Shown here piece by piece: positions 27,701-39,800 of a stretch of DNA of 64,000 bases. The notes beneath the pieces are model-generated. The model saw nothing but the letters and a program-made list of their open reading frames with translations, was not told the DNA's origin and made no database searches. How positions within the stretch are numbered: the first letter of the stretch is position 1; the number at the start of each line of letters is the position of its first letter. The translations under genes and the position numbers were made by a program. Origin of the DNA: Cyclina sinensis (taxonomy: Eukaryota; Mollusca; Bivalvia; Venerida; Veneridae); assembly GCA_012932295.1 (NCBI GenBank), contig JAAONU010000001.1, positions 2,914,001-2,978,000 on the forward strand. The letters are read 5' to 3'.

Positions 27701-30700
27701 TTGGTCAGGATGTTTGTCTCATTAATATCTCGGACGAGTTCGAACATGGGTTATCAGGGTTGGAAAACTAGGTCACAGAGCCCAAATATAGAAAAACCTT
27801 GTTAACACTCTAGAGGCTACTTTTTCAGTCCAAATATCCTGGAAATTTGTCAGAAAGGTTCTATCGATGGTTTCTAGCTCAAGTTCGAATATGGGACATC
27901 TAGGTTAAAAAACTAGGTCATAGAGCCCAAATATGGGAAAACCTTGTTAACACTCTAGAGGTAACATTTTCAGTACAAATAACCTTGAAATTTGTCAAAG
28001 AGATTGTTTCAATAATTTCTAGGTCATGTTCGAATATGGGTCATCTGGGGTCAATTAACCAGGTCCATAGCAACTTTGTTAAAAGCAGTCATACTCAGGT
28101 GAGCGATACACGGCCATCATGGCCCTCTTGTTTATCTTATACTTGAACTAATACAGCAGAATCACACCTTACCATGTTAAAATTTTGACAACTTCACTAA
28201 TAGGTGTTTTTTAAAAGAATTTTTTGCAATTTAATTGGTATTTGTACAAAATACCCACCACCCTGCTAATCCACTAATACAACCACCATTGTCAGACCAC
28301 TGAAATTTCCTTTCAAGTAACCTGCCAAGAACTTTGACATACAGAGTTCATACTTCATATACAAATCCAGTTAATAAATTTATCGTTATAAAAACAAACT
28401 CTCTGTTAATTGCTATTCATCATGATATTTAGATTGGATACTATTTGAGTGAATTAATTACACTGTTTATTATAGCTTTTGCATGTTGTTCCATTTATTA
28501 CACTGGCTTTTAAGCAGAAATTGATGACATTCAGGAGTTTTTTATTGTCTTCTCTCTTTTTTTTTGCCAAAAATCTTGTCATAAATAAAATTTATTAAAT
28601 TACTAGACAACCCATTAAATCTTTGCTGTTAAATTGTTACTTAAAAAAGTATTTTTGCATTTGTCTTGATTACTTCTCTGACCAAATTAGATTATGACAT
28701 GACAAGCTGGGTCCTACACAGAGGTTGCCCTTGTAGCATAAAAGCAACCAACATACTTAAATATCTTAAAGCTTGCTCATGGCATAAAAAGTTCATAGGG
28801 TTTTCTGTTGCCTGGTAAGACTGCCCCACTGTTAAAACCATTTTATCTAAGGACAAGTGTTGGTCTTAAAAGTGGGGTTATACTGTACTTGGTAGACCTT
28901 CAATTTCATAATTAGCAAAGGATTTAAAGAAGTCAACAGGGTTACCGTAGGAGGTAATGTAACTAGTGTGTGCCTTGAAAAGTTGAAATCAACTTAGTAT
29001 CATACTGAGTCTTCACTTTAGTGATGTTCCATCTGTAACAAACAAAATTGTTTATTACAAAAAAAAACTTTCATGTACATCTATATATTGTATATCTCTC
29101 TTTCATGTACATCTGTATATTGCATATCTCTCTTTCATGTACATCTATATATTGCATATCTCTCTTTCATGTACATCTATATATTGTATATCTCTCTTTC
29201 ATGTACATCTGTATATTGCATATCTCTCTTTCATGTACATCTATATATTGTATATCTCTTTTTCATGTTCATCTATTTATTGCATATCTCTCTTTCATGT
29301 ACATCTGTATATTGCATATCTCTCATCTTGTTTACAGTGTATGTACATTATGTGATTTTCATCCTAGGTTGCAAGACAGTTGTTTGAGCCCCTGACCATG
29401 CAGGTCATTCACTGGTTAACTGGGAGCAAGAGAACAGAAAGTACTGAGACTATGAGTCTACTGGGTGCTATATATGTAAGTTTCTCAGCCCAACTAACAT
29501 CCTCTAATATTGTTAAAAATGTGTGTAGCACCATAAAGCATGAAGGTGTGTTAGTTGGTCTCTTGTATACAGTTTGATGGAAACTCCCGAAATAGTTTCA
29601 CAGTTTATAATAAAAAACTTCAAGATTTCTGACAGATACCTTTCAGAATTTTACATTTGAATGTGTTAATCTTTTTTATCTTTTAATGGTTGAAAAATCA
29701 TATATGATTGTACAAGTAACGAAAGTCCACTTCTAAACCCCTTTTGTGAAAAATTTGATCATTTCTAACAGTCAACATTTTATTGTGTTGCACTTTCGAA
29801 GAAACCGCGATACATAGGGATCGCTTTGTCCGTCGGTCCGTCCGTCACGAAAACTTAACTTTGCCAAGTCTTAACATTTCCTTATCAAACTTTCAAATTA
29901 TATTGCTTATGACAACAGGGTCTGGATGATGCCAAAATCTTTAGGTCAAGTTCACATTTGACAGAGTTATGCCCCTTTTTGTACTTTGATTTTGTCATGA
30001 AAACTTAAGATTGGCTATAACTATGCCATTTCTTAATATTTCTTCATTAAACTTTCCAGTTGTGATGCTTATAATTGTATCACTTAAGACAACACCATTT
30101 CTCAAGGGCAGATAACCCTCAAATTTATTTTTGCAATGTTATAGGCGTTTTTCAACTTAAATTTCTTGGTTAACGTTTTTGTTAATGTCCATTTCTCAAA
30201 AAGTGTCAAAGATATTCCATTCAAACTTGGAATACTTGATCACCAGCAAGACCCCTGCAAAGCTTGTTGGTACCCATGTCCCTGGGGTCAAAGTTAGCCC
30301 CTACCCCAGGGGTCACTTGATTTTGCTTATTCTTACATATAGGAAAAAAAATTCTTAAGCCTAGAAATAAAATATTAATTGACATGAGATGGGTAAGAAC
30401 AAGTACTCCCCCCCCCTCCTCCCCCCCCCCCCCCTCCCCCCTCTGCATGGGGACCCTTCCACATTACCCCCCCCCCCCCCCATTTTTTTACACCCCCCCA
30501 AACCAGTCCTCCACCCCTGGGCCCAATATATTTTTTTTAATACTTAGGTACTTGACTCTCCATCCACCCTCAACCCCCCCTCCCACCGCCACCAAACCAG
30601 CCCCCTCCCCCAGGCCCGAATTTTTTTTTTAGATACAGAGGTACTTGACTCCCCATCCATCCTCAAACAACCCCCCCCCCCCCCCCCACACACACACACA

Positions 30701-30819
30701 ACCACCACCAAACTAACCCCCTCCCCCCGGGCCTGATTTTTTTTTTTTTCAGTTACAGAGGTACTTCACTCCCATCCACCCTCTAACCGCCCCCCACACA
30801 CTTGAGCCCCCCCCCCCCT

Positions 30820-30864
<45 letters not shown>

Positions 30865-33800
30865 ACAAGAAAAAATTTTGTTTTCATCTTATATGACTAG
30901 GTACTTGCCCTCCCCCACTCAAATTTTTTTCACTTGGGCCTCTTGTTTAACTTGGCGTATAATTAATTATCCAGCACTGAGAAAAGTGGAGCGTGCTGTC
31001 TGTGGACAGGTATTGTTGTACTTTGACTAGCATGCTGTCTTTTCCAGCTGGCTCTTGTTTACCTTTTTAGTTATTCTAACAGAGTGCCCAAGGGCGACAC
31101 AAGTGTTCCACTGAACACCCATCTAGGTTTGTTAGAAAGTTAGTGGATTCATTTACTGGGTATAGGTGTCCAGTGCTTTTACTTCCCAGGTTCAGCTGGA
31201 TATAAATATGGTATAAATATTCTTAGGTTTCAAATAGACCAAAGCCTAACCATACAAGTTTGAACCTGTGGAAATACAATTAAGTAGATGCTTAGGATGA
31301 ATAAATGTTGACCTGTTACAGGATGGAATAATACAACAAAGTGACACAGCCCTTAGAGATTTCTGTGCAAGATGTTTACATGAATTCATGAAATGGTCGA
31401 TTAAACAGACCAGTACACAGGTTTGTTTCAACCACTTCTGTTTCTTTGAGTGTTCCATTTGTTACTATTGTTGGTAGTTTAATAGCAGAATCTATACCAT
31501 GTATCATTTTATTATGTTCCCCAAAGGGAGAGCATATAGTGGCCGCTTTGTCCGTCTGTCCGTCCGCATTTTTTTGTCCAGAACATAACTCTGAAACTAC
31601 GAGAAGTATCATCAAGAAACTTTCTAGGTAGATAGATCATATTGAGTAGAAGTGCAGTGCATAAGAACCATAACTCTGCATTGCTTAATTTTTGAGTTAT
31701 TGCCTTTTGTTAATTTTTACACTTTGAACTTTGTCTGGGACATAATTCTGAAACTACAAGAGGTATCAAAAACCTCTGGTTTACCTGTCACCAGCCTACT
31801 TCAGTGACCATGACACTGTCTGGATAGGACTGCTACTGTCTGAGTTGATAGAAAAATAAAGAATAAAATGGTAACTGTCTTACATTCTTCATTGCGTATT
31901 TAAACAGTTTTAACCTTTTTCAGCAACTACCAATAACATAATATCTTTATGCTGAATTTAGCAAAGACTTTATGGACACACTATTCTGTGTCCAAAACCT
32001 ATTCGGGGAGCATCACCCAGTTTGACCGGCTCTTGTTCAGATAGTAACTGTTTTAAGAATACATAAATTGTACTTTCTACAAAAATCATACTTTTCATAA
32101 AGGTATGGGGATACATAAACAAACCATTAGTAGTTCTCTTCATTTTTGCCCAGGGTTACCAGGAGCCTGTGTTTGAATAGCTGTTTATTATTGCTATTTA
32201 TGTAAACAGTATGGATGTTATCTTAGTCTGTCAGATTTGGTCTAAATATAGTAATTACTAAGGCCCAGATCACTTGCAGTAATTGGTGCAATAGGACTGT
32301 CTGGAATTACACATAAGGTACAAATGCTTGATATTGATAGTGCATCAACTTATGTTTTTTTCACTTTATAAAGATGGCAGAAACCAATCCAGCCAATGCC
32401 AAATCCGTGTTGAAGAGATTATATAGCTATGCCTTACACCCCAGCCCATTTAAGCGACTTGGTGCAGCTCTTGCTTTCAACAACATTTACACTGTGTTCA
32501 GGTAGGCTGCTTTCAACAACATTTACACTGTGTTCAGGTAGGCTGTTTTCAACAACATTTACACTGTGTTCAGGTAGGCTGCTTTCAACAACATTTACAC
32601 TGTGTTCAGGTAGGCCGTTTTCAACAACATTTACACTGTGTTCAGGTAGGCTGTTTTCAACAACATTATCACTGTGTTCAGGTAGGCTGTTTTCAACAAC
32701 ATTTACACTGTGTTCAGGTAGTAGCTGCTTTCAACAACATTCAACAACATTTACACTGTGTTCAGGTAAGCTGCTTTCAACAACCTTTACACTGTATTCA
32801 GGTAAGCTGCTTTCAACAACATTTACACTGTATTCAGGTAAGCTGCTTTCAACAACATTTACACTGTGTTCAGGTAGGCTGTTTTCAACAACATTTACAC
32901 TGTGTTCAGGTAAGCTGCTTTCAACAACATTTACACTGTGTTCAGGTAGGCTGCTTTCAACAACATTTACACTGTGTTAAGGTAGGCTGTTTTCAACAAC
33001 ATTTACACTGTGTTAAGGTAGGCTGCTTTCAACAACCTTTACACAGTATTCAGGTAAGCTGCTTTCAACAACATTTACACTGTATTCAGGTAAGCTGCTT
33101 TCAACAACCTTTACACTGTATTCAGGTAAGCTGCTTTCAACAACAATTACACTGTGTTCAGGTAAGCTACTTTCAACAACATTTACACTGTGTTCAGGTT
33201 AAACCGAACCTACTTTTGGTATTAACACATTGTTTTTGTATAGAAACTTTAGCCTACAACAATAATAATAATCCATGTTCCAGTCAGCTGCTCCAACCTT
33301 CAAAAGCATTTACATGTTGTTCTGGTAAGCTGTTTTCAGCAACATTTAAGCTGCTTTCAACTGAATCTTGCTGTGTTCAGGTAAGCTGCTTTCAAATGAA
33401 TCTTACTGTGTCAGGTAGGCTGCTTTAAGCATTTTTGGTATGTTCAGACAAGTTGCTTTCAGCATCATTTACGCTGTAGGTATGCTGCTGAAGCTTTCAA
33501 TGACATTTTACTGTGTTTAGACAATCCACTTTCGGAAATATTTATTAGGTAAGTAAATGCAAACTGCTGTAGTATAAAGCATTTTACTGTGTTAAAGGGC
33601 ATTGTAAATTGCATTTAACAACAATTGTACTATAGGTAAGGTAATGACTTTAACACAGATATCAGTATGGAAAAGATTCATGGTGCCTTTATGATCGAGG
33701 TAGTGTGTAGATGCATATGTAATAAAGTAAAAAATTAACTTTCTATTTTTTTTTGAAAAATTTCCCATATGAAGTTAATTTTGTATTTTATCTTTGTCAA

Positions 33801-36800
33801 TATGCAAGGCAAAAAAGAATGGTGTAAATACTTGCCCAATATTTTTCAAGAGGATTTGCTTTAAAATTTCTTAATTGATATAATTAGAAGTTATAGCTCT
33901 TGTTATTTTCTAACACAACATGTTACATTTAAAATTTGTGTGTTCAGTTACTTCATCTTATCACTGGTTTTGAATTAGGATTTTTTATACAATCTTTTGT
34001 TTAACATGATTCATATTTATGGGACATAACACCTACATATACTTTCTGTTCTGTAATCCCAAGTCCAGGAATTCATGCATTATGGTGAAGTCTGATTAAA
34101 TGTTATTTATTGTACAGTAGTAACATTCAGAGGTTTACTGGTTGTACTTGATTTATTAAAGGGAAGAGGAGCCCCTGGTGAATATGTTCACCTTTGAGCT
34201 GCTTGTTCACTTTGTTGAAAGTTTGGCTATAGCTCATAATGATGAAAAGTCTTTAGGTAAGCGTTCTACTGTATTAACATATATACTGATGAATGAAGTA
34301 CACACTTATTAAAAGAGTATCGTAATTATGTAAGCAAATACAATCAATATTTTTTATAATATTTGTTAAAATTGTTATAATTCAAGATACAGATGTCTCT
34401 TATGAAATCTGTGACCGGCTTTTCATTTTTTTACCTATTTCACTTCCTCTAGATAATATCTTCTCTTATCAGATCAAATTTCATATGAGATTTTTATCTA
34501 CTTGACTTAAAACCTGTTGGGTGTTTGAAACAGAAATTTTATTCTAATTGCTATAATCCCCATTTTTTGTGCAAGTACTGGTCAAAATCAGTCATCCAGA
34601 GTAGTTTAGATAAGTCAGAAGATCTTTCTGTACATTTGATATTAAAAATCAGATTAACCTCAAGAGACTAGTGTTAACCTTACAAGACATGTAGCCGTCA
34701 CCATGGTAATATATATGTGTAGGTACCCAGGAACAGTGCTGTAAAGCTCTTGAACACCTAGAGAAGATCATCAGACATAAAGCTGCCCTCCTGAAGGTCC
34801 CGAATAAAGCAAGGACTCAGCCAAAGTGAGTTTGATATCTTAACTCTTCATAGTTCTTTCTTCTGGACATTTAGTTCATATAACCTTTTGTGTTTATTTC
34901 TTTTCAAGATATAGTGTAATTCAGTATGGATATTGGTTAAATGAATCCTTTTTCCTTAAGTACGTATGTATGTATACAGCAGTTCAATGTATCAGAAAGT
35001 TGATTGTAAAAGCCAAGTAGTTTGAGTTATTATTCTCCTCTATATCCTCCAGACTCTGATAATCAGGCCATATTTTTAGAATATCAGTTTGTACTCACTA
35101 GCTCTAATTTTTATTATCCATGATTAGATTAAAGCCATGCTGTGGCAATTTCTGAGTTTTCAGAGGCTTGTCAGCAGACCTGGGTTCAATTATTTTGAAA
35201 AGTAATTAATTAATTACAATTAATCCAGAAATGTTTCAATTAAATTACAATTATAATTACTTGCTTTTTGTAAAAGTAATTAATTAATTACAATTATTTA
35301 AAGGAAAATAATTAATTACTTTTTAATTATTTTAATTATTTATTACAAAACTCTCAAATAACAAGAATGAAACACAAACATGTCAAATGATCAGTAGCTC
35401 TTAGCTAGTATGATTTTAGATGTATCAATTGATCAGTATATCTATTAGCTAGTATAATAGTGTTCCAAAATGTCTTCATGACATCAGCAAGACTCATGAT
35501 ACAGTCATTTCTTTTATAACTCCTTATTGCATTTCAAAAACATCAATGCCTCAAAGTTACTGTCTGTCAGTGAACAACGTTCAGGTCTAAAAACTTTGCC
35601 TGCTATTGAAAACAGCCGTTCAACTGGAGCAGAGGATGCTGGTAGTGCAAGGTAAGTACAAGCCATCTTTGCCAGCGTTGGAAACTTCTCTTCATGTGCA
35701 GACCAGTACTGAAGAGGGTTTGAATCAGATGATTCACAGTCAGCTGTCAAATAAAGGTCAAGTTCTGACTGTTTAACAGACGTATGCCTTTGACGTTTTG
35801 GGGTCTGGGGAATGAAATTGAAAATGCTGCTGGTGGAGACTGGTTTGGTGCTCTCAATGAGGACATCTCTATGTTTCTTCTGAAAATATTTATAGCACCA
35901 TAATAATTATGAAATATTAAATATGATCATTCATGCAGTACTAAATATGTTAAGTTTGTCATTAATCATACTTAAGTTTGAAGACAATTGTGTAATGACT
36001 TACAAGTATAGTAAAATACATAAAAATTTGACTTATTTTACTAATAACCATGCAAACAGTTAAAAGTTTACAAGTTTTAAGTAAGTTCTGGCTTTAAATG
36101 AGGATCCTTTTTTTCCAAAAAATAATTTAAAAAGCTACTTACACGTAAATGGGTTACAAAGTTTGAAGTAACTTTCAAACTCCCTTTGTACTCTGATGAG
36201 CAGTATCGACATTTCGCTTTAAAATTCCCACTAGTATCCTTTGGTAATATGAAATGCTTCAGAGTGGTAGAATTCATCTTGTATTTAAGAGTCAATGTGA
36301 AATGATATACTTCAATATACTTTTCTAATGCATGCCTATTTTTAAGGATGTGAACACTTCTTACAACAACCATTCAAATTCACCTAATCTTCCTTAAGGG
36401 CTGAGTGATTTGACCATACCAGTTATAGTTAATCCAGTATTACCTCTCTTTAGGTGATAAAAAGCAAACATCATACCCTGAGGTTATAACACCTGCTAAC
36501 AATAATCTGATTTTGTTGTATGTTTGACACTTACTTACTACAATTTGGATATGTAATTGAAAAATAATTGAATTTAATTGTCAATTATTTGTCCTTTTTT
36601 TAAGTTTAATTAATTAATTACAATTAAAGTAATAGATTTTTTTCTCAATTATTCATTATTCTCAATTATTTCAAAAGTTGTAATTAATTATAATTAATTA
36701 AATTATAATTGTAATTGGACCCAGGTCTGCTTGTCAGAGCTTTGATGATATAGGTCACGAAATTTGTTTTCTTTTGTAGGACACTTGATGCTGCACTATG

Positions 36801-39800
36801 TTAGATTTTAGCTGTAGCAGGTTCCACAAACAAAACATCTGTACTATTTGTTTCAACTTTCAATTTTCACTGTAAGCAGTGTTTAAATAATCTTTGAAAT
36901 AGAAAAAAAGAGAAAAATATGAAGAGTATATGTTACTATGAATCCTGTAACTCATGTTTTTTGGGGGGCGAATACTTTCGCCCTCCAAAGGTATAACTAT
37001 GCTTGCCAAATTTTCAGGAAAATCGAGACATTTCACATTAGATTTCAGAGAAGTAGTAATCCTACGCTTCGAAATAGTTCGATCATTTTTTCATAAATGA
37101 ATTGAAAATTGTTAATCAATGATGGACTTTTTGTTCAGCTTTGATAAAGGTTCTTTATTATGTGTTCATTTTTATTTTCAAATGAGACCAAAAACCGAAC
37201 ACTTTTTACTGAAACAAAGTGATTACGCGCATTGATTTCGCAATGTCGGATTATATATTTCTTAGCTTACGGCCATTTTGGATCGTGCAGCCGAATTGTG
37301 ATGGAGGATATAATTAATAAAATAAAACAGCATTGTAAGTAGTCTTTTTAAAATTATTTTAAGCAAATTATTATTTTCAGATATGTTTAAGGAAATGAAA
37401 ACAATTTTGTCTTTGAGCGCTTATTCTGAATGTCACGCATCGATGTTAGAAAGTAGGTCAACCTTCTTTGTAGGCTTCAAACTTAATCGTTCGGCGAATT
37501 ACATTTTATAACAGAGAAAAAACAAGATCTTGGCAGTTGCAAATTTAAGATACGGAGATATCGAGCCATCAACATGGTTCTGAATGTATATTGTCGACAT
37601 GACTGTTTTGACATACATGTATTGCATCATTTTTGCAAAAAAACATTTACATGATTAAGTATTTATAGATCAGCCAATCGAAACGCCGAAATTTAGACAA
37701 TGGGAATTCCGGAAGTTATGTTGTAAGAAAAGGAGGAGAAATTTCATGAGGTTTGTGCCTTCTCTGCATAAAAACGTTTGAACTAGTCATTGAATTAACC
37801 GCTAGACTGTTCATTGAGTTGAAGTGAAGTTCTGCGTAATGATAATATGGAATCCCCGATTGTAGCCTAGTTAAAGTGAAAGTGAAAGTATCAGAACTGT
37901 CAATAGTTTTTCCTTGGTTTTCTCAATAATAACAAAGGTCTGTAAAATGTTGGTTGTGCCTATCAATTAAGTGATAATTACAAGTGTATTCTACACATCA
38001 ATATTTGTCTAAGTGAAAGAATAAGCTTGAAATTCAATAAGAACACTCAAAATTAACTTGTCGCCACATTTTTTTTTGGAGAAATAATGACAGCAGGAGA
38101 CAGAGATGGGAACTAGTTCCCAACTTCAAGTGACTGTGGGCCCAATTACGTTGGTTAAGTTGCATATTCTGAAATAAAAAACAGAAGAGGGAACAACTTT
38201 ATTTTCTTCATTTAGAAAAAGAATGAAGAGAACTGCAACTCAGCCAGTTGCGCCATATGAGATTTTTAATTTTGCTTCCCTCAAAAGCACAGTGACACAA
38301 CAGCACATTGACCAGTGAGCCATGTCCCTGTGCTCAAAAGTAGTATGTGTTCATTGAACAAAAAAACTACAAAGAACTCTGTCTGCATTTAGGGTTTTTT
38401 ATCGTACCAGTTGTCCATATGACTGATAGCATAGTTATTAACTACTTATTTCTCTGAAGTTGCATAAAATTAGTTTTCATAGCTGCAAACAAATTAACAT
38501 ACAAAACACTGTGTCTTAACCCAACTTAAGGAAGATTGTCATTCTTTTGTTTCATGTGTATCAGTCAATGCTGAGAAACACAAATAATAAAAATAAGCAA
38601 CTTGCAAGATGAAGATTTAATGCTCGAAATATATGAAAATGATAGCTTAAATACATTAAACTAGATTCTAAGTATTTTTTGTTTACATTTCCTTTCTGTC
38701 TGCTCATTTATTTTAATATAGGCATTAAAGATAAAGGAAATTGTAATTATTCTTCATTACTATTATTTTGATTACCATAAAAGAAGCATTTTTTCCTGCA
38801 TAGGATAAGTTATTGCTTTTTAAATTGAAATCATCTTTGAAATTATCACGTGTTTTCTGTTTTTTGTATAATTATGTTGATCAATTGTTATCTCAAAATT
38901 TGTGACATTGAGAAATGAGGCAAAATGTCTTATTGTTTTCTTTGCAAGAATGGGTCAAAGAAATTGAGGAACTAAACAGAGAAATGATTTGACAAGGCTG
39001 ACTTTTTAAGATAAAGCACTGTAAACACTTGTGATGGTATGTGACATGGTTGGTGGTCACCATATCACCAGTTTCACTCCACTTTTACCATGTATTATTT
39101 GGCTTTTTTGTTAATCCTTATTATGGTAACAGTAAGTATGTGCTTACTGTGCAGCTGAAACAACCTGATATTCCTAACCTTTGAACTCCAAAGATTAATA
39201 AAGAACAAATTGACTATGAAATTACAGAATATTACTATTATTTATCATTTTTACTCTTGTTCCAGATGAGCATCATTCTAAAGATAGTAAACAATGGAAG
39301 TGGACCGTATGGGATGCCAGTACAAGTTATGGCACTTGCACAAACCACTCACTACAAGGGCCCTAATGGAAGTGATAGACTGCACGGTCATGTGATGGAG
39401 GCCTATGCAGTTATGTGACTTTTTAAATAATCATGGTCTGACAGGTAAACCACCAGCCAAAAGGAGGAAACTGTTGTTTTGGGGGAGGTAATTTTGAAGA
39501 GGGATGACAAACCAGCCTACCTTGTTGCAACACAAGCAACAAACGTGTTTATCACAAATAATATGATAACGACAGAGGAGCACAGAGTTAACAGTGATAA
39601 CGTCTCTACGGAAGTACCCCTCCCTTGCTCCTACTCTGCATGTTAGAGTTCACTGACCTATGGTTAAACAAAGGGTCTGTGTGTACGGAGGGTATGATTA
39701 TAGAGGTGAGTTGTGTAAGATTAAACAAAACAAATTTATAAGATTTCTCATGTTTAACATGTCTTTATTCTAATTCCATAGTTATCATACAACCTTATAT

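Larger units (their letters stand above)
35175..36729 (-). mobile_element. hAT-superfamily transposon, internally reduced
   Basis: The ends cagacctgggttcaatta and its near-perfect complement ending ggacccaggtctg (36729) are flanked by an exact 8-bp duplication cttgtcag (35167-35174 and 36730-36737), the hAT hallmark. It is 1,555 bp, compared with about 3 kb or more for autonomous hATs. Subterminal parts are rich in taattaatta motifs. On the minus strand it encodes a two-exon BED/hATC protein but no catalytic region. It sits in the 8.7-kb PRKDC intron. Confidence 0.93.

Noticed and set aside
29048..29395. Overlapping plus-strand repeat proteins ([16 protein letters not shown])
   Set aside because: Open in several frames only because the 32-bp unit has no stop. 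This is an array shadow.
32429..32980. 183-residue repeat protein with units like [11 protein letters not shown]
   Set aside because: It is the 36-bp intronic array read in a frame other than that of PRKDC exon 25. The period is a multiple of three so no stop appears; it is not a gene.
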